This document shows, in pieces, positions 6,796 through 15,737 of a stretch of 17,210 bases of DNA. Source of the stretch: CAYRUP01 sp964578975 (GTDB taxonomy: Bacteria; Pseudomonadota; Gammaproteobacteria; DSM-16500); NCBI GenBank assembly GCA_964578975.1, contig CAZOFA010000048.1:1-17210 (forward strand), in the 5' to 3' direction. Under the pieces are notes generated by a model. It had not been told where the DNA came from and searched no databases. It saw only the letters and a list, made by a program, of their open reading frames with translations. How positions within the stretch are numbered: position 1 is the stretch's first letter; every line of letters begins with the position of its first letter. A program made the translations under genes and the position numbers.

Positions 6796-8307
6796 ATGAC
6801 TGATCAGAATACTGAAAAATTATTGACAAAAATAAAACTAAGCGAGCAAGGTTTTATTAAATTTATTTATGAACGGCTTGGTATTGTCATTAAGCAACAT
6901 CAAACACATGAATTACATAAAACAATATTGAGTGCATATCATAAATTTAATCATACTCCTGAAGAATATTTAGTGTTATTAGTGAAATGCGATGACCATT
7001 CTCCATTGCTTGAGCATCTCATTATTGGCGTCACTGTTGGCGAAACATATTTCTTTCGTGACAAACATCAAATTGAATTACTAAAAAATCGTATTTTAGT
7101 CAGTATCATACAAAAAAAACGCTTACAGAATAATTTATCACTCCGGATATGGAGCGCAGGGTCCGCCACTGGCGAGGAAATCTATACAATTGTCATGTTG
7201 CTTTACGAAATGATACCTGACCTCAGTAACTGGACGTTAAATTTATTAGCCACCGATATTAATACAAAAGCATTGAAAAAAGCGATTGCAGGTGTTTATG
7301 GCGAATGGTCAATGCGTTCGATTGAGGATCATTACAAACAAAAATTTTTTACACAAAATAATAGAGAGTATACGTTACAGACTAATTTACGTGATTTAGT
7401 TCACTTTGATTATCTTAATTTAAATGAAGATATTTATCCTGCTATTTTTAATGGTACAAATGCGCAGGATTTAATTTTATGTCGTAATGTATTCATCTAT
7501 TTTGATAATAATAAAATTGCGCATTTTATGAAAAAACTTAATGCGTGCATCGTGCCAGGCGGATATTTAATGTTAGGCGCATCTGATCCTGTCAACATCA
7601 AAGATACAGATTTTATTTTTCATTATCACGATGGCCTAATTTTTACCCGGCCGAGTGAGAGCGAAAAAACTGAAACCATTAAACCCGTATTGGCTCAACC
7701 TGCACAGGTTAGAGTATCCATTCCAAAATTAGTTAAACCTGTTGTACAGCAAATACGGGCCACCAAAAAATTGACTCATGAATTTAAAACTGAAATTACA
7801 GAATTGTTACATCAATCACAATGGAATGAAGCACTCAACATGATTTCATTATATGGATCGGCAGAAAACGATAAACAATTTGTTTGTAGTGCTAAAGCCA
7901 CAGCATTAGCTAATTTAGGTAAACTCGATGAAGCGGAAAAAATGTGTTTAGAATGTTTAACACAAAATTCTATCGATAAAAACATGTATTTTACCTACGC
8001 ACTAATTTTAATTGAATTAAATAATCTAACTAAAGCAGAAGAAATTCTTAAAAAAACAATATTTTTAGATCATCAATTTGTGCCTGGGCATTTTCAACTT
8101 GGATTATTATTTTTAAGACAAAGAAATAAAGATGCTGGATTAAAAAGTTTAAATAATGCGTTACTGATTGCGAATACGAAAAAAGCCAATGAAGAAGTCA
8201 TCGGCTCTCAAGGTTTGAATTATGGACATTTGGTTGAAATTCTAAAACATGAAATTGAATTATATACCTCTGAAGGAAATGTAAATTATGCCAATGAAAA
8301 TGCATAA
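6796..8307 (+). CDS. cheR: CheR methyltransferase with C-terminal TPR domain
   Basis: Methylates receptor glutamates using S-adenosylmethionine. The CheR part (about 1-285) has TVGETYFFRD (80-89), the SAM-binding segment WSAGSATGEE (119-128), LLATDINTKAL (150-160) and LCRNVFIYFD (228-237). The common Cys of the 'SAGCATGEE' motif is Ser here. After a Pro/Lys/Val linker (about 290-325) the C terminus (about 325-490) forms about three TPR units; the clearest is PGHFQLGLLFLRQ. CheR fused to TPR is characteristic of WspC and related alternative pathways rather than of flagellar CheR. Length is 503 residues. Its last 20 bases overlap the next cheW, indicating translational coupling. Confidence 0.94.
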   Translation: MTDQNTEKLLTKIKLSEQGFIKFIYERLGIVIKQHQTHELHKTILSAYHKFNHTPEEYLVLLVKCDDHSPLLEHLIIGVTVGETYFFRDKHQIELLKNRILVSIIQKKRLQNNLSLRIWSAGSATGEEIYTIVMLLYEMIPDLSNWTLNLLATDINTKALKKAIAGVYGEWSMRSIEDHYKQKFFTQNNREYTLQTNLRDLVHFDYLNLNEDIYPAIFNGTNAQDLILCRNVFIYFDNNKIAHFMKKLNACIVPGGYLMLGASDPVNIKDTDFIFHYHDGLIFTRPSESEKTETIKPVLAQPAQVRVSIPKLVKPVVQQIRATKKLTHEFKTEITELLHQSQWNEALNMISLYGSAENDKQFVCSAKATALANLGKLDEAEKMCLECLTQNSIDKNMYFTYALILIELNNLTKAEEILKKTIFLDHQFVPGHFQLGLLFLRQRNKDAGLKSLNNALLIANTKKANEEVIGSQGLNYGHLVEILKHEIELYTSEGNVNYANENA

Positions 8308-8872
8308 GAAAAATAAATCAGAGAGAGTCATCACTGACGCGTTGTCATGCATGCCGCTGAATGACAATGAATTGTCAATTTTGCAAGAACGCTCAACACA
8401 AATTGCAAAAATAGAAATTAAACGCATTCAAGAAAAAGATACGTTTCATTATATTCATTTCAAGTTGGGGGATGATGAGCAATATGGGATTCCGTATCAG
8501 GTAACAAAAGAAGTTATTCATAATATGCCCATCACTTATGTTCCCAGCACTTTTGATTTCATTGCCGGCGTAATAAATCGTCGTGGCATATTGATTAATG
8601 TAATTGATTTAAAAAAATTTTTTAATCTAACGAAAAGTACCACTTCAACTAACCCAAATATTATTATTGTGCAGTATAAATCGATACAAGTCGGATTTTC
8701 AGTCGACGCGATTCAAGGAAGTGGATTTTGTAGTCGTGAAAAATTAGACGCTCCAATACCCTCAAATAATGCAATCAAACCAGGTTATATTATGGGATTG
8801 TTTCATGGTGAAATTGCCATTATCAATATGGAAGCAATTATATTGGAACTTGAGGCGAGATTGAAAATATGA
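8288..8872 (+). CDS. cheW: CheW-like coupling protein (second, N-terminally extended)
   Basis: A second receptor-kinase adaptor, 194 residues. The CheW domain covers about 48-190, with FKLGDDEQYGIPYQV, IAGVINRRGILINVIDL and IMGLFHGEIAIINM visible. About 45 residues precede it, hydrophilic and predicted helical, unlike the first CheW, which starts directly with the domain. It corresponds to WspD by order (after CheR). The start at 8288 lies inside cheR with AAGGA at 8273-8277 ten bases upstream; in-frame ATGs at 8294 and 8300 are alternatives. The first receptor gene follows after 24 bases. Confidence 0.88.
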   Translation: MPMKMHKKNKSERVITDALSCMPLNDNELSILQERSTQIAKIEIKRIQEKDTFHYIHFKLGDDEQYGIPYQVTKEVIHNMPITYVPSTFDFIAGVINRRGILINVIDLKKFFNLTKSTTSTNPNIIIVQYKSIQVGFSVDAIQGSGFCSREKLDAPIPSNNAIKPGYIMGLFHGEIAIINMEAIILELEARLKI

Positions 8873-8896
8873 AATTGATGCTGGGGGAATACAGTC

Positions 8897-10561
8897 ATGA
8901 ATGAGACTAAAAATGGTTTAAAACTGGGAATCCGCGGACGCTTATGGTTGGGATTCATGACTATCATAGCTTCTTTATTAATAATGGTCGGCATTAGTTT
9001 AAATATTATTAACGCGACAAAAACTATCATTGACCAATCATTAAAAATTGATTTGCCAAGTTATGATAGTTTATTTGTGTACGGTTCATATATCCGTGAA
9101 GCGCATACAGAAATTCATAAATGGCTATTAACAGGGAATGCACTCTATAAAAATGAAAAAAATATTTGGAATGATAAAATTAATCCATTAAAACAACAAA
9201 TAGATGATCTTTCAAAAAATTGGAATAATAGTCAATCCTTAACAATGTGGCAACAAATTAAAGAATTCTCGAGTCAATTACAAACGCTTCAAATAGAGTT
9301 ATTAAATAGTAATTATGTCGATGTCGCTAAAGATACAAAACAAATTAATGAATTAGATATTCTCACTGAAAAAATAATAGATTTAATCAATGGGCAAATG
9401 AATCCCGATGCAAAATCGAATATGGGTATTACGGATATACAATATCAACTGCTAGAAACCAGTTCAAACAAAATCATTGATAATATGAGTAACATTCAAA
9501 AAGCAGAATATGTTTTATCGTTTTTTGTTGTGTTCATTTCTATTTTAATCGCGTATTTAACTATTCGCAGTATTATAAAACAGATTAATGTTTTTCGTCA
9601 GCACAGTAGTCGTGTGGCCGCAGGCGATTTACGTCAACATATTACATTAGAAACCAATGATGAAATTGGGCTCTTAGGTCATGATTTGAATCGAATGACA
9701 GATAGTTTATCGAATGTGACTAAGCTTATTACAGAAGCATGTCATAACATGGTGTCTTCACTTGAAGAAGTCAAACAATCTGTCGATATGCAATCGACTG
9801 GGGCGACAGAGCAAGCGTCATCAATTAACGAAATAACTGTTTCATTAGAAGAAATTGAGAAAAGTTCTACGCAAACGATGGGAAAAGCAAAAGACTTAGG
9901 TGACATTGCGGAACGCACGCGCGAAAAAGGCCAATTAGGGTTAGAAGCGGTCGAACAAAGTATTCGAGGCATGAAATTAGTACGCGATAAAGTGCAATTG
10001 ATTGCGCAGACAATTCTTGATTTGAGTAATCAGACACAACAAATTGGAGAAATTACTTCGGTCGTCAATACACTCGCGCAACAATCAAAAATGCTCGCAC
10101 TCAATGCGTCAATCGAGGCTGCAAAAGCCGGAGAAGCTGGAAAAGGATTTGCGGTGGTCGCATCGGAAGTAAAGAATTTAGCAGAGCAATCAGAACAATC
10201 CACCACACAAGTACAAAAAATCTTGGAAGATATACGTCGTGCCACCGAAAAAGCTGTCATGGTCACGGAAGAAGGAACGAAAGGTGTTGATCAGGGGACG
10301 AGTTTGGTTGAACAAACCGGAGAAGTTGTGCGTAGTTTAAGTGATGTGATTCATGAGGCAACAATTGCAAGTCAACAAATTGAAGCGGCGGTGCGTCAAG
10401 AAGGCACCGGAATAGAACAAATTACTGCAGGAATGAATGAGATCAATCAAGTAACCAGTTCATTTGTCGCGAGTGTTAAACAAACAACTGAAGCCATCAA
10501 TAATCTTGCAGCCATTGCAAAAACTTTAAAGGATCAGGTCGATACCTACAAAATTTTATGA
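8897..10561 (+). CDS. Methyl-accepting chemotaxis protein, single HAMP
   Basis: A 554-residue inner-membrane receptor. It has a short cytosolic N terminus with GIRGRL (11-16), TM1 (about 17-39), a periplasmic helical domain of about 165 residues (40-204), TM2 (about 205-227), HAMP (about 228-277) and a long coiled-coil signalling domain. The hairpin tip, LALNASIEAAKAGEAGKGFA (400-419), is the CheA/CheW-binding site. Glu/Gln-rich stretches around 295-325 and 485-515 are likely methylation regions. There is no C-terminal NWETF-type pentapeptide for tethering CheR or CheB; the protein ends DTYKIL. It is the WspA counterpart by context. The periplasmic part looks like a four-helix bundle; its ligand is unknown. 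Confidence 0.93.
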   Translation: MNETKNGLKLGIRGRLWLGFMTIIASLLIMVGISLNIINATKTIIDQSLKIDLPSYDSLFVYGSYIREAHTEIHKWLLTGNALYKNEKNIWNDKINPLKQQIDDLSKNWNNSQSLTMWQQIKEFSSQLQTLQIELLNSNYVDVAKDTKQINELDILTEKIIDLINGQMNPDAKSNMGITDIQYQLLETSSNKIIDNMSNIQKAEYVLSFFVVFISILIAYLTIRSIIKQINVFRQHSSRVAAGDLRQHITLETNDEIGLLGHDLNRMTDSLSNVTKLITEACHNMVSSLEEVKQSVDMQSTGATEQASSINEITVSLEEIEKSSTQTMGKAKDLGDIAERTREKGQLGLEAVEQSIRGMKLVRDKVQLIAQTILDLSNQTQQIGEITSVVNTLAQQSKMLALNASIEAAKAGEAGKGFAVVASEVKNLAEQSEQSTTQVQKILEDIRRATEKAVMVTEEGTKGVDQGTSLVEQTGEVVRSLSDVIHEATIASQQIEAAVRQEGTGIEQITAGMNEINQVTSSFVASVKQTTEAINNLAAIAKTLKDQVDTYKIL

Positions 10562-10578
10562 TACAAGGAAATTAAATT

Positions 10579-12453
10579 ATGCGCGCAAACAATGAAGTCA
10601 CCACCAACAAATCAACATTCGGAATCCGTGGACGATTGTTGATGGGATTTTTTGTGATTGCGGTCATTCTCATGTGCGCAGTCGGCGCAACACTCTTTGT
10701 CATCACATCAAGTGAAAAAACTGCGAATAATGTTATAGATATTGATCTTCCGATTCACAATAAATTGCTTGACATGGGTGGACAAATATACTTAGCTCAA
10801 TCTGCATTACGCGGTTTCTATATTACAAAAGATAACGTCTCACAAATACTTTTCAAACAAGCTTGGGTAAACATCGATCAAGACATTAAAGAAATTGATT
10901 CAATTAAAAATAATTGGAAAAATTCCTCTACCTTTCAACAACGATGGGAAGAAATAAAATTATTATTGAATAATTTAAAAGAAAAACAAACCCAAGTAGA
11001 AAACATGATAATTAATAATAATGCAAATATCAGTCAAGAATTTGCCGAACCGATGAGAATAGAAAATTTAGTGATGGACTTATTAGATGGAAAAGTGATG
11101 TCAACGGGCGAACGTGCCGGTGGATTATATGATTCTCAGTTTAATGAATTGCAATTGGGTACAAAATCAATTACAAGTGATATGCATACCATTCGCATTA
11201 TCGAAATAATTTTGTTAATTATTATAGTCATTTCGTCAACCTTGATTGCAATGCTAACTGCTAAAGTCATTTTAACACCGATTAACAATGCAATTAATAT
11301 TGCGCGTAAAATTGCAAATGGGCAGCGTGATGTTGTTATTGACATAAATTCAAATGATGAAACAGGACAATTGTTATTGTCATTAAGCACGATGCAAGAA
11401 TCAATTAAAAATAATGAAGAAAATCTACGTAAAACTGAAGAAAATACCCGTGAATTGTTAAATAACATTTTGCGTACCGCAAAATTGTTTAGTAAACATA
11501 GTAGTCGAGTCGCTAAAGGTGATTTAAGTCAATATCTTGAGGTGGAAAAAGAAAGTGTGATGACACAGTTGGGTGACGACTTGAATAAAATGACCAGTAG
11601 TTTATCGACAATTAGTAAACAAATTACTGAAGCATGCCATAACATGGTGGTGACGATGGATGAAGTCAGACGCTCGATTGACGTTCAGTCGAGTGGCGCT
11701 TCAGAACAAGCATCTTCCATTAATGAAATTACTGCCTCAATTGAAGAAATTGAAAAAAGTTCGACGCAGACGATGGATAAAGCTAAAAATTTAGGGGAAT
11801 CTGCCGAACGCACGCGTGAAAAAGGCCAGCAAGGTTTAGCGGCGGTTGAACAAAGTATTCAAGGAATGAAATTGGTGCGTGATAAAGTACAAATTATCGC
11901 GCAAACGATTTTAGATTTAAGCCAACAAACGCAACAAGTGGGTGAAATCACCACGGCGGTGAATACACTTGCCCAGCAATTAAAAATGTTAGCATTGAAT
12001 GCATCGATTGAGGCGGCCAAAGCAGGGGAATCAGGAAAAGGATTTGCCGTGGTCGCAGCGGAAGTTAAAAATTTGGCAGAGCAATCCGAACAATCGACCG
12101 TTCAAGTACAAAAAATTCTGGAAGATATCCGCCATGCTGCTGAAAAAGCAGTGATGGTGACAGAAGAAGGAACGAAGGGTGTTGATCATGGTACCAGTTT
12201 AGTCGAGCAAACAGGTGATATTGTTCGTGATTTAAGTACCGTAATTCATGAAACGTCGATCGCAAGTCAACAAATTGAAGCATCCATTCGTCAAGAAAGT
12301 GTGGGGATCGAGCAAATCACCGCGGGAATGAATGAAATCAATGAAGTGACCAGCTCATTTGTAGAAAGTACTAAGCAAACAACAGAAGCGATTTCTAATT
12401 TAACGGAAGTTGCAAAAAAATTAAAAGAAAATATCGATTTTTATAAAATATAA
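10579..12453 (+). CDS. Methyl-accepting chemotaxis protein, two HAMP-like modules
   Basis: A 624-residue paralogue of the preceding receptor. The same GIRGRL stretch (15-20) precedes TM1 (about 21-43). The periplasmic domain (44-206) shares an IDLP motif and the spaced Trp pattern with its neighbour but is otherwise diverged. TM2 spans about 207-231 and is followed by a canonical HAMP (about 231-283). A second HAMP-like segment (about 298-348) aligns with the only HAMP of the first receptor (KHSSRVAKGDL against QHSSRVAAGDL). The signalling domain is nearly identical in protein sequence, with one tip change: QQLKMLALNAS against QQSKMLALNAS. AAGGA (10565-10569) precedes the ATG by nine bases; the gap from the first receptor is 17 bases. 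No tethering pentapeptide is seen. Confidence 0.93.
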   Translation: MRANNEVTTNKSTFGIRGRLLMGFFVIAVILMCAVGATLFVITSSEKTANNVIDIDLPIHNKLLDMGGQIYLAQSALRGFYITKDNVSQILFKQAWVNIDQDIKEIDSIKNNWKNSSTFQQRWEEIKLLLNNLKEKQTQVENMIINNNANISQEFAEPMRIENLVMDLLDGKVMSTGERAGGLYDSQFNELQLGTKSITSDMHTIRIIEIILLIIIVISSTLIAMLTAKVILTPINNAINIARKIANGQRDVVIDINSNDETGQLLLSLSTMQESIKNNEENLRKTEENTRELLNNILRTAKLFSKHSSRVAKGDLSQYLEVEKESVMTQLGDDLNKMTSSLSTISKQITEACHNMVVTMDEVRRSIDVQSSGASEQASSINEITASIEEIEKSSTQTMDKAKNLGESAERTREKGQQGLAAVEQSIQGMKLVRDKVQIIAQTILDLSQQTQQVGEITTAVNTLAQQLKMLALNASIEAAKAGESGKGFAVVAAEVKNLAEQSEQSTVQVQKILEDIRHAAEKAVMVTEEGTKGVDHGTSLVEQTGDIVRDLSTVIHETSIASQQIEASIRQESVGIEQITAGMNEINEVTSSFVESTKQTTEAISNLTEVAKKLKENIDFYKI

Positions 12454-12461
12454 GGATCAAT

Positions 12462-14675
12462 ATGAGCTTAGACCCAGAATTATTAAAACAACTAATCGAA
12501 ACATTCAAGTCTGAGCTTGATGAGCAGTCGCAAATAATTATTGATGGATTATTACTGTTAGAAAAGAATAATCTTTCGGATGAAGAACGTAATAAAAGAG
12601 TTGAATCGATTTTTCGTGCGGCGCATAACGTGAAAGGTGCTTCTCGCAGTTTAGGTATTAACGATGTTGCACAAATATCTCATGCGATTGAAACACTTTT
12701 TGCATTTATTAAAAAAGATTTAACAATTGTACCGAGAGAAATAATCGATCGCTGCTTAGATGCGGTCGATAAAATGCGTTCAGCCATGGAATCTTTTGTT
12801 TTACATAAACCATTATCTTTCGAGTTAAATGAATTACTCAATCATTTAAAAACAGATGAATACATGCATCCAGTTGAAAAAAACATTCCTAAAATTGAAG
12901 CCCCGGTGGTAGAAGCCAAACCAATCAATGAGGCGACACGAACAGAAACGATTCGTGTCTCAATCGAGCAAATTGATCGGATCTCTGCGCTAATGGAAGA
13001 AATGCAAGTCAACAAAATCGCCATCGATGACCATTATACTGATTTGTCACAACTCTATAATAAATCTAAGCAACTCGGTCAGACTTGGAGTAAATTATTT
13101 TCTTCAATTCAGAGTATTGATACTAAATCAGACGAAAATTTTCAAAGAAACTTTAATACTTCTGCCGATTATATTTATGAATCGCAAAATAGCATTGATC
13201 AAATGTATAAAAATATGCGTGGACACGTGAATGAGTTATCAACTTTGTTTAATACATTACAAGAAGAAATACGCATGTTACGCCTGGTGCCTGCTAACCA
13301 TTTATTTAGTACATTTCCACGTTATGTGCGTGATCTGGCACATGAAAATAACAAGGAAATTGACCTGACAATTACCGGCGATAATATCAAAATGGATAAA
13401 ATGGTATTAGATGGTATCAAAGACCCTATCATTCATATTTTACGTAATGCAGTGGATCATGGTATTGAAAATAAAGTGACACGCGAAGCTAAAGGAAAAC
13501 CTCCCATTGGACATATCCATATTAATTTAGTTGAAGATGAAAATCGTGTCTTAATTTATATCGAAGATGATGGTGCCGGGATTGATATAAAAAGAATTGG
13601 TGAAACAATTTTAAATAAAAGTTTAATCTCGCAATCAGAATATGAAAAATTAAACGATGATGAATTACTCGATTATATTTATCATCCTGGATTTTCTACC
13701 AAAGAAATCATCACTGATATTTCGGGACGCGGAGTGGGTCTCAATGTCGTGAAATCAAATTTAGAGTTACTAAAAGGGCAGGTCTCTGTTAAAACAAATT
13801 TGGAAAAAGGCACGACATTTTGTTTGAGTGTTCCATTTACGCTGACAAGTGAGCGCGGTTTGATGATCAAGTGTGGTGGAGAAATATTTGTGGTGCCCAC
13901 TAATTTTGTGCAGCGCGTTTTGTTAATCAAACCAACCGATATTATTGAGGTACAAGGCAGTCAAGCGATTATGCTTGATGAACATCCTATTGCTCTACAT
14001 TCCTTAGCAGAAATATTAGGACTGAGTAAAAAAGATATTTCTGCTAAAAATGATTTATCCATTATTGTATTGCAAAAAAATTCTCAACATCGAGTAAGTT
14101 TTATTATCGATGAAGTGTTGGGTGAACGTGAGATGATCATTAAACCTTTACAGTATCCATTCACCTCATTACCTTGTGTGGGTGGTGGGACATTGTCAGG
14201 CAGCAATCGAATTATCATTGTGTTAAATTCCAATGAATTAATCGCGAGAGCATTACAAAATGTGAAATATACACCGATTTCAATTTCAACCAAAATGACT
14301 GAAGCGCCAAAGCGACCGCATATTTTGGTGGTAGACGATTCGATTACGACACGAACACTCGAGAAAAATGTTTTAGAAAGTAAAAATTATCAAGTGACCG
14401 TCGCAGTCAACGGTCAAGAAGCATGGGAACTTTTACAAAAACAAAAATTTTCTTTGTTAATTACCGATGTCACCATGCCCATCATGGATGGTTTTACGTT
14501 GACTGAGCAAGTGAAGAAAAATGAAAACACCAATTATTTGCCTGTGATTATCGTCACTTCATTGGGAAGTGATGCTGAAAAAAAACGTGGCATTGAAGTC
14601 GGTGCAGATGCGTATATTGTGAAAAATGAATTTGAATCTGGAGCATTATTAGAAATTGTTTCACAATTGGTATAG
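12462..14675 (+). CDS. cheA: Hybrid CheA histidine kinase with C-terminal receiver
   Basis: The central kinase of the pathway, 737 residues. Order of domains: Hpt with AAHNVKGASRS (phospho-His H55), a short linker, a long helical dimerisation region (about 163-300), an ATPase domain with HILRNAVDHGIE (325-336), DDGAGID (369-375) and GRGVGLNVVK (422-431), a CheW-like regulatory domain (about 460-600) and a REC domain (about 618-737) with D625/D626, phospho-acceptor D669 and K721. No CheY-binding P2 domain fits in the roughly 30-residue linker after Hpt. This CheA-REC architecture is that of WspE. The REC may be a phosphate sink or regulator, while REC-GGDEF-EAL and CheB are the likely substrates. 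The ATG follows AAGGA (12452-12456), which overlaps the stop of the preceding receptor gene. Confidence 0.95.
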   Translation: MSLDPELLKQLIETFKSELDEQSQIIIDGLLLLEKNNLSDEERNKRVESIFRAAHNVKGASRSLGINDVAQISHAIETLFAFIKKDLTIVPREIIDRCLDAVDKMRSAMESFVLHKPLSFELNELLNHLKTDEYMHPVEKNIPKIEAPVVEAKPINEATRTETIRVSIEQIDRISALMEEMQVNKIAIDDHYTDLSQLYNKSKQLGQTWSKLFSSIQSIDTKSDENFQRNFNTSADYIYESQNSIDQMYKNMRGHVNELSTLFNTLQEEIRMLRLVPANHLFSTFPRYVRDLAHENNKEIDLTITGDNIKMDKMVLDGIKDPIIHILRNAVDHGIENKVTREAKGKPPIGHIHINLVEDENRVLIYIEDDGAGIDIKRIGETILNKSLISQSEYEKLNDDELLDYIYHPGFSTKEIITDISGRGVGLNVVKSNLELLKGQVSVKTNLEKGTTFCLSVPFTLTSERGLMIKCGGEIFVVPTNFVQRVLLIKPTDIIEVQGSQAIMLDEHPIALHSLAEILGLSKKDISAKNDLSIIVLQKNSQHRVSFIIDEVLGEREMIIKPLQYPFTSLPCVGGGTLSGSNRIIIVLNSNELIARALQNVKYTPISISTKMTEAPKRPHILVVDDSITTRTLEKNVLESKNYQVTVAVNGQEAWELLQKQKFSLLITDVTMPIMDGFTLTEQVKKNENTNYLPVIIVTSLGSDAEKKRGIEVGADAYIVKNEFESGALLEIVSQLV

Positions 14676-14680
14676 GAATC

Positions 14681-15733
14681 ATGATAAGAATTCTGATTGT
14701 CGATGATTCATTAACAGAATTAATCATTCTGAAGCATATCTTTTCTTCCGCGAAAGATATCCAAGTGGTTGGCACGGCAAAAAATGGTAAAGAAGCAATC
14801 CAGTTAGCAGAACAATTAAAGCCTGATCTTATTACCATGGATATTTTGATGCCCGTCATGGATGGTTACGAGGCGATACGTCATATCATGAGAAGTAATC
14901 CAACGCCGATTGTTGTGATTAGTTCAAAATTAAATAAAAACACCATGATGGCAACCTATGAAGCATTGGATGCTGGCGCGCTCAGTGTGATGGAAAAACC
15001 CTTGAATATTAATTCAGACAATTTTCCCAGCGAAAAAAAACGATTAATTGATACTGTGCGCAGCATGTCCGAAATAAAAGTCATTCGACGTCGCTTTCAT
15101 CAAAAACCTCGGACTCAAGAAAAACCGCAACCCAGTCAAATTGAAAATAAAATCGCAAATAGAAATTTTACTATTGTGGCGATTGGTACATCAGTGGGTG
15201 GTCCACGCGCTTTAAAAATTATTTTATCCAAAATGCCGGCTGATTTTCCGGTTCCGATTGTTATTGTGCAACACATGATTCCTGGTTATATCGAGGGATT
15301 TAGTCAGTGGTTAAATGAAAATACGTCGTTACATATAAAAAATGTTGTGGATCACGAAATCTTGAAAGCCGGCACTGTGTATTTTGCACCTGATAAACAG
15401 CATTTAACCGTGAAATCTGTGCATGGACAATTGGTTGCTCGATTAATTATTAGCGAACCGGTTGCAGGATTCTGTCCTTCAGCAACGGTGTTATTAAAAT
15501 CCATTGCTAAAACCTGCGGTGATCAAGCCATTGGCGTTTTATTAACGGGAATGGGGTTTGATGGCGCTGAAGGGTTGCTTGAATTAAAAAAAGCGCATGG
15601 TCATACGATTATTCAGGATGAAAAAAGTGCGGTCGTTTTTGGGATGGCGGGTGTTGCCCAATCACTCGGAGCTGTCGACAATGTGGTCGAGCTCGAACAA
15701 ATTTCTCAGTATCTCATTGACATTTTTAAATAA
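14681..15733 (+). CDS. cheB: CheB receptor methylesterase
   Basis: Demethylates, and usually deamidates, receptor glutamates when phosphorylated by CheA. REC domain (1-125): D8/D9, phospho-acceptor D54 in TMDILMPVMDG, and K106 in EKP. After a charged linker (about 130-160) comes the esterase domain with the catalytic triad S171 (GTSVGGP), H198 (VQHM) and D294 (GMGFDGAEG), plus YFAPDKQH (234-241). At 350 residues it is full length. The gene starts five bases after the cheA stop and closes the operon. It is the WspF counterpart; in Pseudomonas loss of WspF locks the system on, so an intact CheB implies an adaptable pathway. Confidence 0.95.
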   Translation: MIRILIVDDSLTELIILKHIFSSAKDIQVVGTAKNGKEAIQLAEQLKPDLITMDILMPVMDGYEAIRHIMRSNPTPIVVISSKLNKNTMMATYEALDAGALSVMEKPLNINSDNFPSEKKRLIDTVRSMSEIKVIRRRFHQKPRTQEKPQPSQIENKIANRNFTIVAIGTSVGGPRALKIILSKMPADFPVPIVIVQHMIPGYIEGFSQWLNENTSLHIKNVVDHEILKAGTVYFAPDKQHLTVKSVHGQLVARLIISEPVAGFCPSATVLLKSIAKTCGDQAIGVLLTGMGFDGAEGLLELKKAHGHTIIQDEKSAVVFGMAGVAQSLGAVDNVVELEQISQYLIDIFK

Positions 15734-15737
15734 ATTG

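Noticed and set aside
9742..10266. Minus-strand reading frames inside the receptor genes
   Set aside because: They mirror the heptad-rich signalling domain on the other strand and show low-complexity Ser/Cys/Ala translations without start signals.
8897..12453. Recent gene conversion between the two receptors
   Set aside because: The protein match is very high, but many third-codon positions differ throughout the shared domain, which points to an old duplication under purifying selection.
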